Positions 14,855 through 25,504 of a stretch of 64,000 nucleotides of DNA are shown here, in pieces. The DNA is from Paraspadella gotoi (lineage: Eukaryota; Chaetognatha). The position numbers and the translations under genes were made by a program. The stretch is from contig CM119265.1 in assembly GCA_051294375.1 (NCBI GenBank), positions 26,914,517 to 26,978,516 on the forward strand, given 5' to 3'. The notes under the pieces are model-generated. The model was given only the letters and a program-made list of their open reading frames with translations. It was not told where the DNA came from and made no database searches. Each line of letters begins with the position of its first letter. Within the stretch, counting starts at the first letter, position 1.

Positions 14855-17800
14855 ATGGAGCTGAGAAGCGCCGAAGAAAAATACGGGAAAGGTAAGAAGA
14901 ATGCGGGTTAATGAACTGATTTAATTAAATTTAAAAAAGCTTAAGTTAAGACGTCTGGGGTAAATGAACGGAATTTAAAACAAGCTTTTGGCATCGTTTA
15001 AAGATCAGAAGCGTTCTTATAAACAAAAGTCAAGAATTACTTTTTAATAATAAATAGTCAATGATAGGATTAATAGAATTAGGCATTCGAATTATGCCAT
15101 TTCGGATATTTTAATTCCTTCGCTTTAAACCATTTTTTTTTCCTTCGTCTCGATTTGTGGGACGGATCTAAAACTGTCTGCTTGTCAATCAGGCGGATTC
15201 CGCCAAATGGCCTGACACGGCTTTCGGGGTTCCCAAATCCGTTTGACATGTCAATCAGCCATGTCAATTTGACATGGCGCCGTTACGACGACATTAATAG
15301 ACGCTTTGTTTTTCTTTAAAGTCAAAACTAAAATTTTCCCACAAAGACGAAAATGATTTATTTTAAGAAAGAAGAAAAAAGAAAAGTAGAAAAATTCTTT
15401 TAATGTCATCGCAAGCATCAGTATTTGACAAGAATATATATTTTATTTAATTTCATTCATTCAAGAACCTAGACTGAATTTTTGTCCCAATTTTTGTCAC
15501 ATAAACTTTATGTTCAATGTCGATAACATACCATTTTCTGATATACACTCAAATAACATAGAAAAACTGAGGAATATCATCATTTGTATAGAGAGTGAGA
15601 GGTTAACAAAGAAAAATATAAGTCAACACGGAAATGTAGACATTGTAATTTTATTCGACTTTTCTTGGTAGGAACATACGTATTATTGTACGGCTCATTA
15701 ACAATTTGAAGGTTATCGTGTTAAGTTTTTACCTATTGAGCATAATAAATAAAATCAATCAATCAATCAATTAATCGGCTGTTTTCTGGAAAAATAGGAC
15801 GGAAAAAATGATTAGTAATTAAAGCGAGAAAGGAAAATCTAATTTTTTCTCTCCACTAAAAAAGTCATAATAAAATCCATTTTTTCGCCGAAAAATTAGT
15901 TTCCTGGGCATGGCATGGCATGGGCATGAACGATTGCGCATGGATTGGCTTTTCCGACAATGTCTGGAAGATTTTTTTTGTTGTCGTATTTCTATTTCGC
16001 TTTTACCGTAATTTCTTTTAATTTTTGCATATTTTACCCCAAAAAAATATGTTTAGTACTATAGTATTAGCGACGTAACCGACAAGATGTTTATTTTTGT
16101 CGTCTTTACCGACACATTACTCATCTTAAGTCTTGACCGATTTTTACCGACAAAGTCGCTTTGATTAATTGAATTTTTCGACTTTGAAAAAAAAAGTTAG
16201 TTTTCGTGAATTTTTGCGACGACGCGAGGCGCGAAGAAGAAGANNNNNNNNNNNNNNNNNNNNNNNNNNNNNNNNNNNNNNNNNNNNNNNNNNNNNNNNN
16301 NNNNNNNNNNNNNNNNNNNNNNNNNNNNNNNNNNNNNNNNNNNNNNNNNNNNNNNNNNNNNNNNNNNNNNNNNNNNNNNNNNNNNNNNNNNNNNNNNNNN
16401 NNNNNNNNNNNNNNNNNNNNNNNNNNNNNNNNNCTCTCTCTCTCTCTCTCCCTCTCCCGACGCGAAATTGCGAGATCGAGAAAATTGTTTCGCCAGTACG
16501 AATTGGCGAGAAAAGTCACAATATTTTAGGGTAGCGTCGTAATTAAAACATTAATTTCACTGTTTTATTTTTTTAAAAATGAATTAATTCAATCGTGTTT
16601 CTTCTAACATATTGAATAGAATCTTACTATATAATTCTTAGACATATGATGTTTGGTGATTTTCGATGGAGAATAGAACAATTAGAATGTTTAAATCGTT
16701 AAATATTTGTCATTTTAACATCCATTATTATTATATTTAAACTTGGAGAATTAAATGTCTTTTTTATTTTCTAGTATCATTTCCCTCATTTAATTAAATC
16801 AAATCATATTTTCGCCACTACGTCCGTCGTCCAATCACGCGCGGTTGAATCCGCGATCTCAAAAAATCCCGCCAATCAGCGACGTCGACTCTAAATTTTC
16901 GACGAATCAGAACTCGAGTTTTGACGGGGGCCAATTAGGGAAAAAAGGAAAATCCCGCTGACCGAGAGTGTCGATAAAAAAAAAAAAGAGGAGGAGATCC
17001 CTGAGAAATATTCGAAGAAACAAACAAACGAATCATAAATAACCTTAATCGCCGTAAAAAATTATCCTCTCCACCCCTTTCTGTTCAGAACTTTTAGAAT
17101 ATTGTTAAATTTTTCAATAAATGACTTCTAATAAAATAAAAAAAAATGGTCGAACAAGAATATATATGTTGAAAAATTATTAATTAGACATCACCGGGGG
17201 CTAACAAGAAAAAGAACTTATCCTTAAAGTGGATGATTATTCAAAATTCCGAAGACGACTGGATTAAGTTATATACAGAAAGAACGTTACAATTTCCTGA
17301 CAGAAAAATGCCTTAACAAATTGAACATATTTTAAAAATATTTAGGTGAATTAAGCTATGTTAACACATCGAAACAGAAAGGATGTTAAGGCCAGGGATT
17401 CACTCACCTAAATTGTAGAAACTCTTAATTAACTTGTATCTTAATCATTTCTCATATCTTGTAAGAGGTTTTTCTATTAAAATAATGAAAACTTTTAAAA
17501 CATCTACATAAAATGTTCATTGAAAGAAAGGAAAGGTGGGGGATTTCTATGAAGTGCGTTTTGAAAAAATGTTTTTTCGTTTCAAAAAGATATCAGGATT
17601 AATCAACAAATAATTGTTTAATAATAATCAAATTTTATATGAAGGAAGGCAAATTTTGAAAAGTATCTTTTCATAGATATTGGATTCTGACCAAAAAGGT
17701 ATTCATGCCAAATTTCAAAATGAGCCGCCTTACCGTTTGGGCTGCAACTCTTCAAATAGGTTTCTTTTATTTAATATAGTAGCAAAAAAAAAATCGAAAA

Positions 17801-20800
17801 AACGATGACGACCTTTTGAAAAATAGTAAAAGTGAATACATTTCGGAATCGTCAGGGGCTCCCTTTCGATCCGAGTTCGGTTTTATCCTAATTATAGATT
17901 TGAATTGAGTGATTCCGGACCTTAACAAAGTCGAATAAGAATAAAATACTGAAACTGTGTTAGTGACACAACCGTTCAATATAAAACAGTCCCATGAGCT
18001 TCGGATTATAGGCTGTAACACCGTATTACAGGCGGGTTGAAAAGCGTGCCCCCTCCCTCCTAAGCTGCTAGGCGACCACGGGCTAGAACCCCGGACCTTT
18101 GGTTTGGAGGCAAATGACTTGCTCCGGCACAATGGCCGCTGATGAACGGTTGTGGATTTTAGTCACGCATAAAACATGTAATTTTAGGCATTTTTCATAA
18201 AACGAAAATCTTTTTCAGATGTACCCTCCAAAAAAAATATAAAAAGAAACAGTTACAAGATAAACCTGTTTATTAAAACGAAATGAAATTTGGATCGACG
18301 AAGAAATTAAGCGGCAAGCCAAATAAGATATGTTCCTGAGCCGAAAGATGTAGGTTAATAAAAAAAAACAAGGGTGCCCCCCAAAAAATTTATAGAGAAA
18401 TCAAAAGATGGCCAATACAGGCAAATAAAGAGGAAACCAAAGGCAAATATGTTTTAAATCAATTGATTTTGTCTGCCATTTTCGTATCGCAAAATTGAAA
18501 AAGTAATAAACAAAAACTTTTTTAAACTAAAAGGGAGTGGTCTAAAATCGGAATTAGGTAAATATATTAACATGTAATATTTTTATCTTAATTTTTATAT
18601 TTTACTGAATATTATGTAATGTAAAGTCGGGCATTGCCTAGGTTCACCCAGCCTCTAAGCATATGAACACCGTTCAGTCCTGACCCGGTGGCTCATTGTG
18701 TAAAGCCATCAGCTCATGACCACATAGGTACCGGATTCAATCCAACCCGGTACCTACCTGCGGGAAGCGTGAGGACGTGGCCGATTAGCCGCCTTGGGGG
18801 CGTGGCAACCCCTCAAGCCTGGGTTCCAAAGCCCAGGAACCCGTTCCATGGCTACTAAAAGGGGGTTATAGAAGTACCGATAGTCATCTTCAGCCCACTT
18901 AGCGCCTTATGTCCACATGTACAATGTGTAATTTTTATAAAAAATATTTATTAATGCTTTAGATTACAAGAGATAAAAGATGATCTTAAAAAATAAGCAA
19001 AAAAAAAAAAATCTGTGGCCATAGTAAACGAGAAGAAGGCCGCGGCATTATTGTTAGAGCATGGACTCAGCCAAATACGTATATAAGACTTAAAGAAGAA
19101 ACTAAATAAAAACGCATGACATCTTTCCTTCTTACGATAATGTATTGGAAATAAAAAACCATACGTATCCACCAAACATAAAGTAAAATATTTTTAGAAT
19201 TTCTTTATAGAAACTTATATGTTGAGATATGCTTTAATTTATTAAGGATAATGAAGATGGTACAGAATAAGTTTGTCGTCATGCAAGAACCTTGTTGATC
19301 ATACTGCAAAGCCGAATTATTTCTCTTATTCGCGGAATTATTTCCAAAAATTCCAATCGATACTCGAGAGTTTGTCTTTTCTGCTTGTCCGAAAAAATAA
19401 AGGAAAGAAAAAAAGAAGAAAAAAGGAAAAAAAAAGAAAAAAATAAATAAACATTATTTTCTTCCTTATGATGCCGCGTCTCTGATTGGCTGGAAAGTGT
19501 GACGGCGTGAGTGAACTTATATTTCAGATAATGAAAACAATTATTATATTTAAATATGGTGGTGTGGAGCAAAGTGAAGCAGTCACAGTACAAGCAATCT
19601 TATTGTCAAAAATAATGATGATTACATGCGAAGAAAAATTTTCATTCAAACCAAAGATAAAGTGTCTTCGTTTTTGTACATGTGTACCTGCTTGCAATTT
19701 TTATAAATAATAGGTATACTAGAAGGTGCAAATCTAAATGTCATGGGGTGGGTCAGAAGTTTTGATGATTTTAGCCAAGTTTTTTACTAATTTAAGTAAT
19801 AAAAACATAAAAAATTTTAAAAAAGTTGTAATTAGCATTTTTTTGCTTAACTTTTTTAGATCTATCAGAATCAATTTTTTGACATTAATATAGCAATAAT
19901 AATAATTTTAATTAGCTAATTACCGATGGTTACTGATATTTTGGCCTAAAAAATTCTTTTAAAATGGATTTGTTTCATGTGTTCTCCATTAAAAATTTGA
20001 TTTGTGCTACGAGCTAATACTAAGTTGGGGTTGTGGCTATTTTAATCGTTGTCGGACTAATCGAGGAATAATTGATCATAAACCGTCCCGTAGTCACTGT
20101 CAGGAATATAAAAGTAGTATTAAATTTAATTAAAAGATATCAAGTTGTGGAAATTTTCTTTTTCTTATTAAGATATGGACAAATGCGACACCCGTCTGGG
20201 AGACGAGATTGACAGACCTTTGTTCTATGAGTTTATTAAAGGTAATGATTAAACAAAGTCATTTCCGACAATATTAGCATTATTTAACCGTCCACGGTGC
20301 TGATGTTTCAAATGATGTTTCGTTTTTAATTACTCTTGTTGTTGTGTTGTTGTTTGTTTTGTGATTTGAAGAGAGGCGAGACAAAATTGGAAAACGATTT
20401 TGGACGCGAATAAATATCTTGAAGAGACAGTAATTTATTTGTTATGAGTTTAGTGATAGAACCGTTTCAATATAAGCAGTCCCTGAGCTTCGGATCAGCT
20501 GTAGCACCATGTTACAGGCGGGTTAAGCGCCGCCGTCCCTCTTAACTGCCAAGATGACGCACCGGGCTAGAACCCGCGGACCTTTGGGGTTGAGGAGCGA
20601 ATGACTTGCCTCCGGCACCAATGGCGCGCTGAATGAACGGTTGGTGGTTTTAGTCCACCATAATCTAAAAGATTAATAATAATTTAATTAATTAATTAAT
20701 TAATTATTAATTGATTTCAATAATTTTATGGTTTTAAAGAAACGCGCCGAGGCTAACGAAAAAAAATTTTTAGGAATTATATTTGGTGAAAGCACAAACA

Positions 20801-21444
20801 ACTTCAAAAAAAATTTAATATTGTGGTAATGCAATAAAAAAGATCTATTTGTCAACTTAAATAAATTTTCATGAATCACAAATTTTTTATGCCTGTTGGC
20901 TAGTTGAAAGAAATGGTACGAGTATTTGTTTAAAATGTTTCGTACAAAAATGAACTTACCATGATTGATGGTAAAGTTGCTTCTGAACTTATTGGGTATT
21001 GCTCGGCGAAACTGCAGAATTTGCAAGGCTAAACGCTTCTCAGATGATGATGATAGAGGATATTTTACTTCGTGAAAATAGATGAAGGTTTAGTTGATAA
21101 TATTAAATAATTTAGCCTTGCCCCTGACTTTGGACCAGCTTCTGGTTGATTAAGGCCTACCTTCACTCTTAAGAACATAATAATGAAAATAACGTAGCGG
21201 GAGTCTGGTTCGCATTTCAAATTGAAATGCTATAATTTTAAAGAATGATTTAATTGTAAAAATCTCTGAAAATTATTACATTATTTTAGAAAATTTACAA
21301 ACAAGCATAGTGGTAGCCGCTCAAGTGACGATGAACAACAACAACGGACAAACGACGCACAACACCGACAACGACGAATCAAATTCAATGCCGTTATTAG
21401 ATGCAGCCCGGTTGGGACTTTCCAGCAATGCAATGCCTGGATAA
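14855..21444 (+). CDS. Candidate small protein gene, four exons, unrecognised
   Basis: Four plus-strand segments join with matching phases into about 105 codons. 14855-14891 gives MELRSAEEKYGK (context aacaATGG, donor AAAG|GTAAGA). 20173-20241 gives DMDKCDTRLGDEIDRPLF then YEFIK (acceptor tttcttattaag, donor AAAG|GTAATG). 21018-21071 gives EFARLNASQMMMIEDILL (acceptor actgcag, donor C|GTGAAA). 21290-21444 gives QNLQTSIVVAAQVTMNNNN and ends at TAA. In the last segment another frame stays open to a donor at 21498 (QQCNAWIRFTEYLLPWYL), but its entry phase does not match exon 3. Each exon is short, so chance is not excluded. No family is recognised. Confidence 0.3.
15000..16240. other. AT-rich DNA without a clear gene
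   Basis: 15120-15290 is a less AT-rich patch with TTTGACATGTCAATCAG-type short inverted motifs, possibly a decayed transposon. 15905-15945 has a short GGCATGGGCATG repeat. The rest shows nothing recognisable. Confidence 0.35.
16244..16433. other. Assembly gap in or beside a CT repeat
   Basis: 190 N followed immediately by (CT)n. Confidence 0.9.
16790..16975. repeat. Unit U: CCAAT-containing low-copy repeat, copy 1
   Basis: About 185 bp nearly identical, apart from indels, to 32497-32690. It contains several CCAAT or ATTGG boxes (cccgccaatcagcg, gacgaatcaga, ggggccaattaggg). The second copy sits exactly between the two halves of the duplicated block at 23.4-36.5 kb. Confidence 0.8.
17000..17960. 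other. AT-rich DNA
   Basis: No gene, RNA gene or repeat recognised. Confidence 0.4.
17970..18170 (-). mobile_element. tRNA-derived SINE, family B, copy 1
   Basis: Similar to 20459-20663, with a 3' fragment at 22998-23038. On the minus strand TGGCGCATTGGTGCCGG-type sequence (box A region) precedes GTCCGGGGTTCTAGCCC (box B). Terminal landmarks are tgaacggttggtggattttagtc and ttcaatataaa(a)cagtccc. Confidence 0.7.
18175..18620. other. AT-rich DNA between SINEs
   Basis: Nothing recognisable. Confidence 0.35.
18622..18914 (+). mobile_element. tRNA-derived SINE, family A, copy 3
   Basis: The longest copy. It starts gtcgggcattgcctaggttc, has CGGTGGCTCATTGTGTAAAG (box A), AGCTCATGACC and GGTACCGGATTCAATCC (box B), then a unique body with gggaagcgtgaggacg and the tail gatagtcatcttcagccc and cttagcgcc. 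Confidence 0.8.
18920..20160. other. AT-rich DNA
   Basis: No convincing exon on either strand. Short frames are AT-driven. If the candidate small gene is real, this is part of its long first intron. Confidence 0.35.
20459..20663 (-). mobile_element. tRNA-derived SINE, family B, copy 2
   Basis: Full-length-looking copy from accgtttcaatataag to ggttttagtccacc, with box B on the minus strand (GTCCGCGGGTTCTAGCCC). Confidence 0.7.
21108..21215 (-). mobile_element. SINE-like family C, 5'-truncated minus copy
   Basis: Carries gcccctgactttggacc, gattaaggcct and agtctggtt, the inverse of landmarks in the other family C copies. Confidence 0.55.
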
Positions 21445-21499
21445 GGTTTACAGAATACCTTCTACCATGGTATCTTAGCAAAACTATAAAAATACCAGG

Positions 21500-22440
21500 T
21501 ACAATTTTTTACAAAACAATTGAAAAGCTAATTACTCTCGTATAGCTTTATTTTGAACAAAAGCTCGAGGTGATATTGACAAAGAAATAATTAAAGGCCC
21601 ACAAAAAAAAAAAAATATCAAGAGGAGCCTGTAATAACAAGCTTAATGGTAATTCTGGTTGAACTATCCAAATCCAAAGGGAGGAAATTCCACAGATGGA
21701 AATGTTCCCCGTCGGTGCTTTTTCGAAATTATAAAGTATTGCTGTTTTTTCATTCTTTTTTACATAGAGCTGACCTGACCGACGCAACTGCAAGACAGAC
21801 TGACTCACCAAGAACAGAATGACAGACCTGAGCTGACAGAGACAATAATCACCAAACTGACAGAGACTGACAAAATGATGGAGGGTCGGGTTGTCGCCGC
21901 CGCAAAATGCGGAATCACTGAATCGTGACTGGTCGAGATGGAAAACCGGCATGACCAATCAAGCTTTCAAGACCAATGGAACTGTCAAAATGACTCTTGG
22001 CTTCTGATCCTCTTCTCTCGATATAAATAGACTTGTTCCTTAGTTTTCAGCAGAATTGGATATGGACTCCGGCGTGTGTCTCACCGTCACCTTATTCTAT
22101 CTCAGAATCAATCGTTCGACTTTATTTCGTCCTAGAAATCCATGAGCTTTTCTTAAATGTGATGGAAGCGGTGCGATTCGAACCCACGTTAATTCTTACA
22201 TTTATTTTACCAGATTTTTGCCCAAGTATTGGAGATAAATGAAAATTAATAGTAAAAGGTTATACAAACATTCTGCATAGTTATTCATAGTTTTGAAAAC
22301 GCGGTGAAATGGGAACGAAATTTCAAAGTTATTGTCATGAAGACTGCACAGTGTTTAATTAATGGTATAAAGAGTTAGGAAAAGGGAGATAGCTCATGAA
22401 ATTAAAATTTAAAAAATTTATCATATTTAAGAGTTCCATG
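21500..22440. other. Intergenic; TGACAGACTGAC-like tract and a tRNA-like 3' fragment
   Basis: 21765-21870 is a degenerate GACTGAC/GACAGA repeat. 22163-22195 resembles the T-arm and acceptor end of a tRNA on the minus strand (CGTGGGTTCGAATCGCACC) without a matching 5' half, so a relic. Confidence 0.4.
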
Positions 22441-22447
22441 GTACAAC

Positions 22448-22651
22448 ATGGCATCCTCAGTTCCGCGATCTTATTTCATTGTTCGTCATTGTTTTGAGGG
22501 AAAGGATTTACCGCCGGGATATTACGGGAACGAAGTAGGTTTTTAAACAGCTAGCTTTTTAATAAATAAATAAATTTATTAAATAATTTTTTAGGATCAC
22601 AAGAGGCGCAGAATAAAAATTGACCGAAGATCAAGAAGAAAAATCAATTGA
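22448..22651 (+). CDS. Candidate two-exon small protein with basic C-terminus
   Basis: 22448-22534 gives MASSVPRSYFIVRHCFEG then KDLPPGYYGNE (context acaacATGG, donor GAA|GTAGGT). 22595-22651 (acceptor attttttag) continues in phase as DHKRRRIKIDRRSRRKIN and TGA. The product would be 47 residues with a nuclear-localisation-like basic tail. The first segment may instead be an internal exon, since the frame is open upstream to an AG (VPWYN). No family recognised. Confidence 0.25.
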
Positions 22652-22997
22652 GAAACAAATAGTTTACTCAAATATACAAGATGTGTTTTATAGACATTTA
22701 GCTGCCTCCCGATCCGAAATTAGCATCCTCTAATGAATCCATACCAAGTGGAGCATTTACCCTTAGACGAAGAGTTTCTAATCTTATTGTTAGCTGAAAA
22801 GTTAATTCATTTTTATTCATTTGGATATTTTTTATTTAATTTCGTTATTAAATCATTATTCGTTAAATAAATTTTTAATCTAGGGTAATCTTGGGCTAAG
22901 GTATATTGATGAATATATCTTGGATACTATTACTTTCTTGTCTGCTTTCTCAAGAATCATTTTAAATAAATATTTGCATATTGGACTTGCGCGCCTG

Positions 22998-23038
22998 CAC
23001 CAATGCAGGATGAACGGTTGGTGGATTTTAGTCCACCT
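22998..23038 (-). mobile_element. SINE family B terminal fragment
   Basis: Matches the tgaacggttggtggatttta end of family B. Confidence 0.55.
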
Positions 23039-23044
23039 TAATAT

Positions 23045-23460
23045 CAACAATTCCATTGTCTTCTTAATAACCATTTTTTTAATAACCAATTTAATAGTTC
23101 AATCAAAACTTTTTGATTAAATATAATTTTAGAATAATTTAAAAAAAAATGCTGTGGTGGAACATTAAAAAAAAAGATGTTTGATTGATTCAGACACGAA
23201 ATTCGTTTTTAGAAATTTCCTTTTACTGTTTGAAAGTGAAAAAAAACTACAGACGATGGAAAGAAAAACCGCGGTTAGAAATTGGTTTTGTCTTTTACGC
23301 AAAATTTAAAAATCATAATAAAATATTTGTTCATCTTTGGAAAGGTAACACATAAGGTTTTTTCAAAACAAATACTTTTAATGAAACAACACATAAAAGC
23401 TAACTAATTTCACTATGGCAATATTTTTTCCCGAGAAAAAAACTATTTCGATCAAAAAAC
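23045..23460. other. AT-rich DNA before the duplicated block
   Basis: Nothing recognisable. Confidence 0.35.
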
Positions 23461-23952
23461 TGTGTGGGGGGGGGAGAGGAAGAGGAGAGGAAGGGGAGGG
23501 AAGAAAGAGAAGAGGAGAGGGGAAGGAGGGGGAGATGAAGGGAGAGGGGAAGGGAGGCAGGGGAAGTCGGGGGAGAGGAGGGAAGAGGGGAAGGGGGGGA
23601 GGGGAAGGGGGAGAGGAAATGGAAGGGGAGAGGAAGGAAGAAAGGGAAGGGGTAAGGGGGAAGGAAGGGGAAGGGAGGGGGAAAGGGGGGTAGAGGAAGG
23701 GGAAGGGGAAGGGGAAGAGGGGGGAGAGGAAAGGGGGAGGAGAAAGGGGAAGGGAGGAGGAAAGGTTTGGAGAGGAAGAGGGGAGAGGAGAGGGAAAGGG
23801 GAGGAGGAAAGGGGGATGGGAAGGGAGGAGGGGATAGAAGGGGGTTTAGGTGGGGTAGGTTTTTTATTTTGGTGGGATTGGGTAAGTAAGATCGTGGAGT
23901 TGATTGGGAGATATTGTCCGATTGATCGGGATTCCGTACTATAGTACTATAG

Positions 23953-24605
23953 TTAGGCTAAATAGAATTATGATTATTTTCCCAAGAACGTCCCATTTTT
24001 ATTTAAAATTTAAAATCAGATTCCATTTTTTGAGTTTAAATGTTAGAGTAATTTTTTAAGAGAGCGAGTTTGAAGTTTAGTTTTGACAACGATTTTTTTT
24101 AGATTCAAGAAATCAACATGTTTCCTTCAAGTTTCAAGCCTTCATCAGCGTGTAGTGATGAAGGCTTTGAAATGAAGCCTAAAAAAAAAAAAACATGTCT
24201 GTTTTTTGAAATTAAATAAAATCGTTGTCAAACTAAACTCAAACTGTCTCTAATGCGTGCCCAAACAACGAAAAGAAAGGATTTATATCACAAGGTAAAT
24301 TTTTTAAAATTAAAATTATGTTAAAAGGTTAGGGTTAGGGATTTGGTTAGGTAATTGACAGTTAGGGATTTGGTTTTGTAATTAAGTTTAAGAATTTGGT
24401 TAACGGACTAGTTTTTCGGGGGTTAAAGGTTGAGTTTATAGAAATTAGGGTTTAGGATTTAAGATTAAGAATAGGAAATTATGGATTAGATGTTAAGCAT
24501 TTGTTTATAAGTTTAAAATATTAAGTAAAATTGTATGAGTTAAAATTTAAAAATCCTGGGATAACAAACAGAAATGGAGCAGTCTCGCAAGGAAAAGAGA
24601 GCCTG
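23953..24605. mobile_element. hAT-like MITE with TTAGGG-like interior, copy 1
   Basis: The 5' part has ttttcccaagaacgtcccat and the 3' end is gaaaagagagcctg, whose complement CAGGCTCTCTTTTCC resembles the 5' terminus of copy 2. The interior (24325-24540) is degenerate TTAGGG/GATTTGGTTAGG repeat. It carries a nested inverted-repeat element (24066-24250) and is absent from copy B of the duplicated block. Confidence 0.55.
24066..24250. repeat. Inverted repeat made of two hammerhead-like modules
   Basis: Arms of about 85 bp: tttagttttgacaacgat on the left returns inverted as atcgttgtcaaactaaa on the right. The centre is a 12-bp perfect hairpin aagccttcatca/tgatgaaggctt. The left module read on the minus strand gives CTGATGA, a loop, GAAAC and ATGTT. 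The right module on the plus strand gives TGATGAAGGCTT, AAGCCT, an A run and CATGTC, with a damaged core. Confidence 0.55.
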
Positions 24606-25504
24606 TTGGGGGGGGGGCTAGGTTGAGTCGCGTTTAGTCGTTAATCTACGCGAAATTTGGCGCGGAGGTCGTGTCGCTATGATGAATTCGGTGTCATATT
24701 TTTTTTCCGGAAAGGAAACAAAGAAAAACAAAAGTAAAATATTGAGGCGAAAAAAGAAAATAAGGAAAAGATAAAAGAAAAAGAAAAATCCTTAAACAGT
24801 GTGTTTGACGGGCGGAGAGGCTAGGGGTAGGGAGGGCAAAGGGGAATGGGAGGGAAAAGGGTGGAGGGCAGAGGGCAAGAGGAAGTCATCAGGGTTTTGG
24901 TGGGGAGAAAGGAACAGAGGTCAGGGCGAGAGGGCGGAAGGGCGTAGAGGGACGAGGGGGCGAGGGGGCGGGAAAAGGGCGAGAGGACGGGGGGCGAAGG
25001 GGGGATTTCAAGAAAGAAGCGGCGGCAAAAGATGAGACGCGGACGGGCGAATATTGACGGAGAACAGNNNNNNNNNNNNNNNNNNNNNNNNNGAGAAGGC
25101 GGGAAAATATTTGAGACGGGCAAAAGGTTTGAAGCGGGCAAAAGGTTTGTGGTTGGCTAAAGGATTGTGACGGGAAAAGATTTTGAGAAAATAAAAGGTT
25201 TGAGGCGTGCAGAATTGGGGTGGATATCATTGGCGGTAGCGTCGGGATTTTTTTTTTGTCTTTGTGTTTTTAGCAGGAATTGCAAACTTCACACCCGCTA
25301 TTTAAACTTATTATAATTATAATTATTATTATAATTATTATAATTATAATATAATTATAATAAACGTAATATAATTTATATTCACTTGAGATTCCCTGAT
25401 TGATTGAAAAAAGTCATCAACTCATAAATATTAGGTGCTGGAAACTTTCCCAAGAAAATTATTTAATTGCAAATTACTACAAAAATCGGAAATCGGGAGA
25501 AGGG

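Noticed and set aside
22163-22195. A second tRNA gene
   Set aside because: Only a T-arm-like 3' piece is present; no D or anticodon arm.
24325-24480. True interstitial telomere
   Set aside because: TTAGGG units are few and degenerate, and they are bounded by MITE-like ends.
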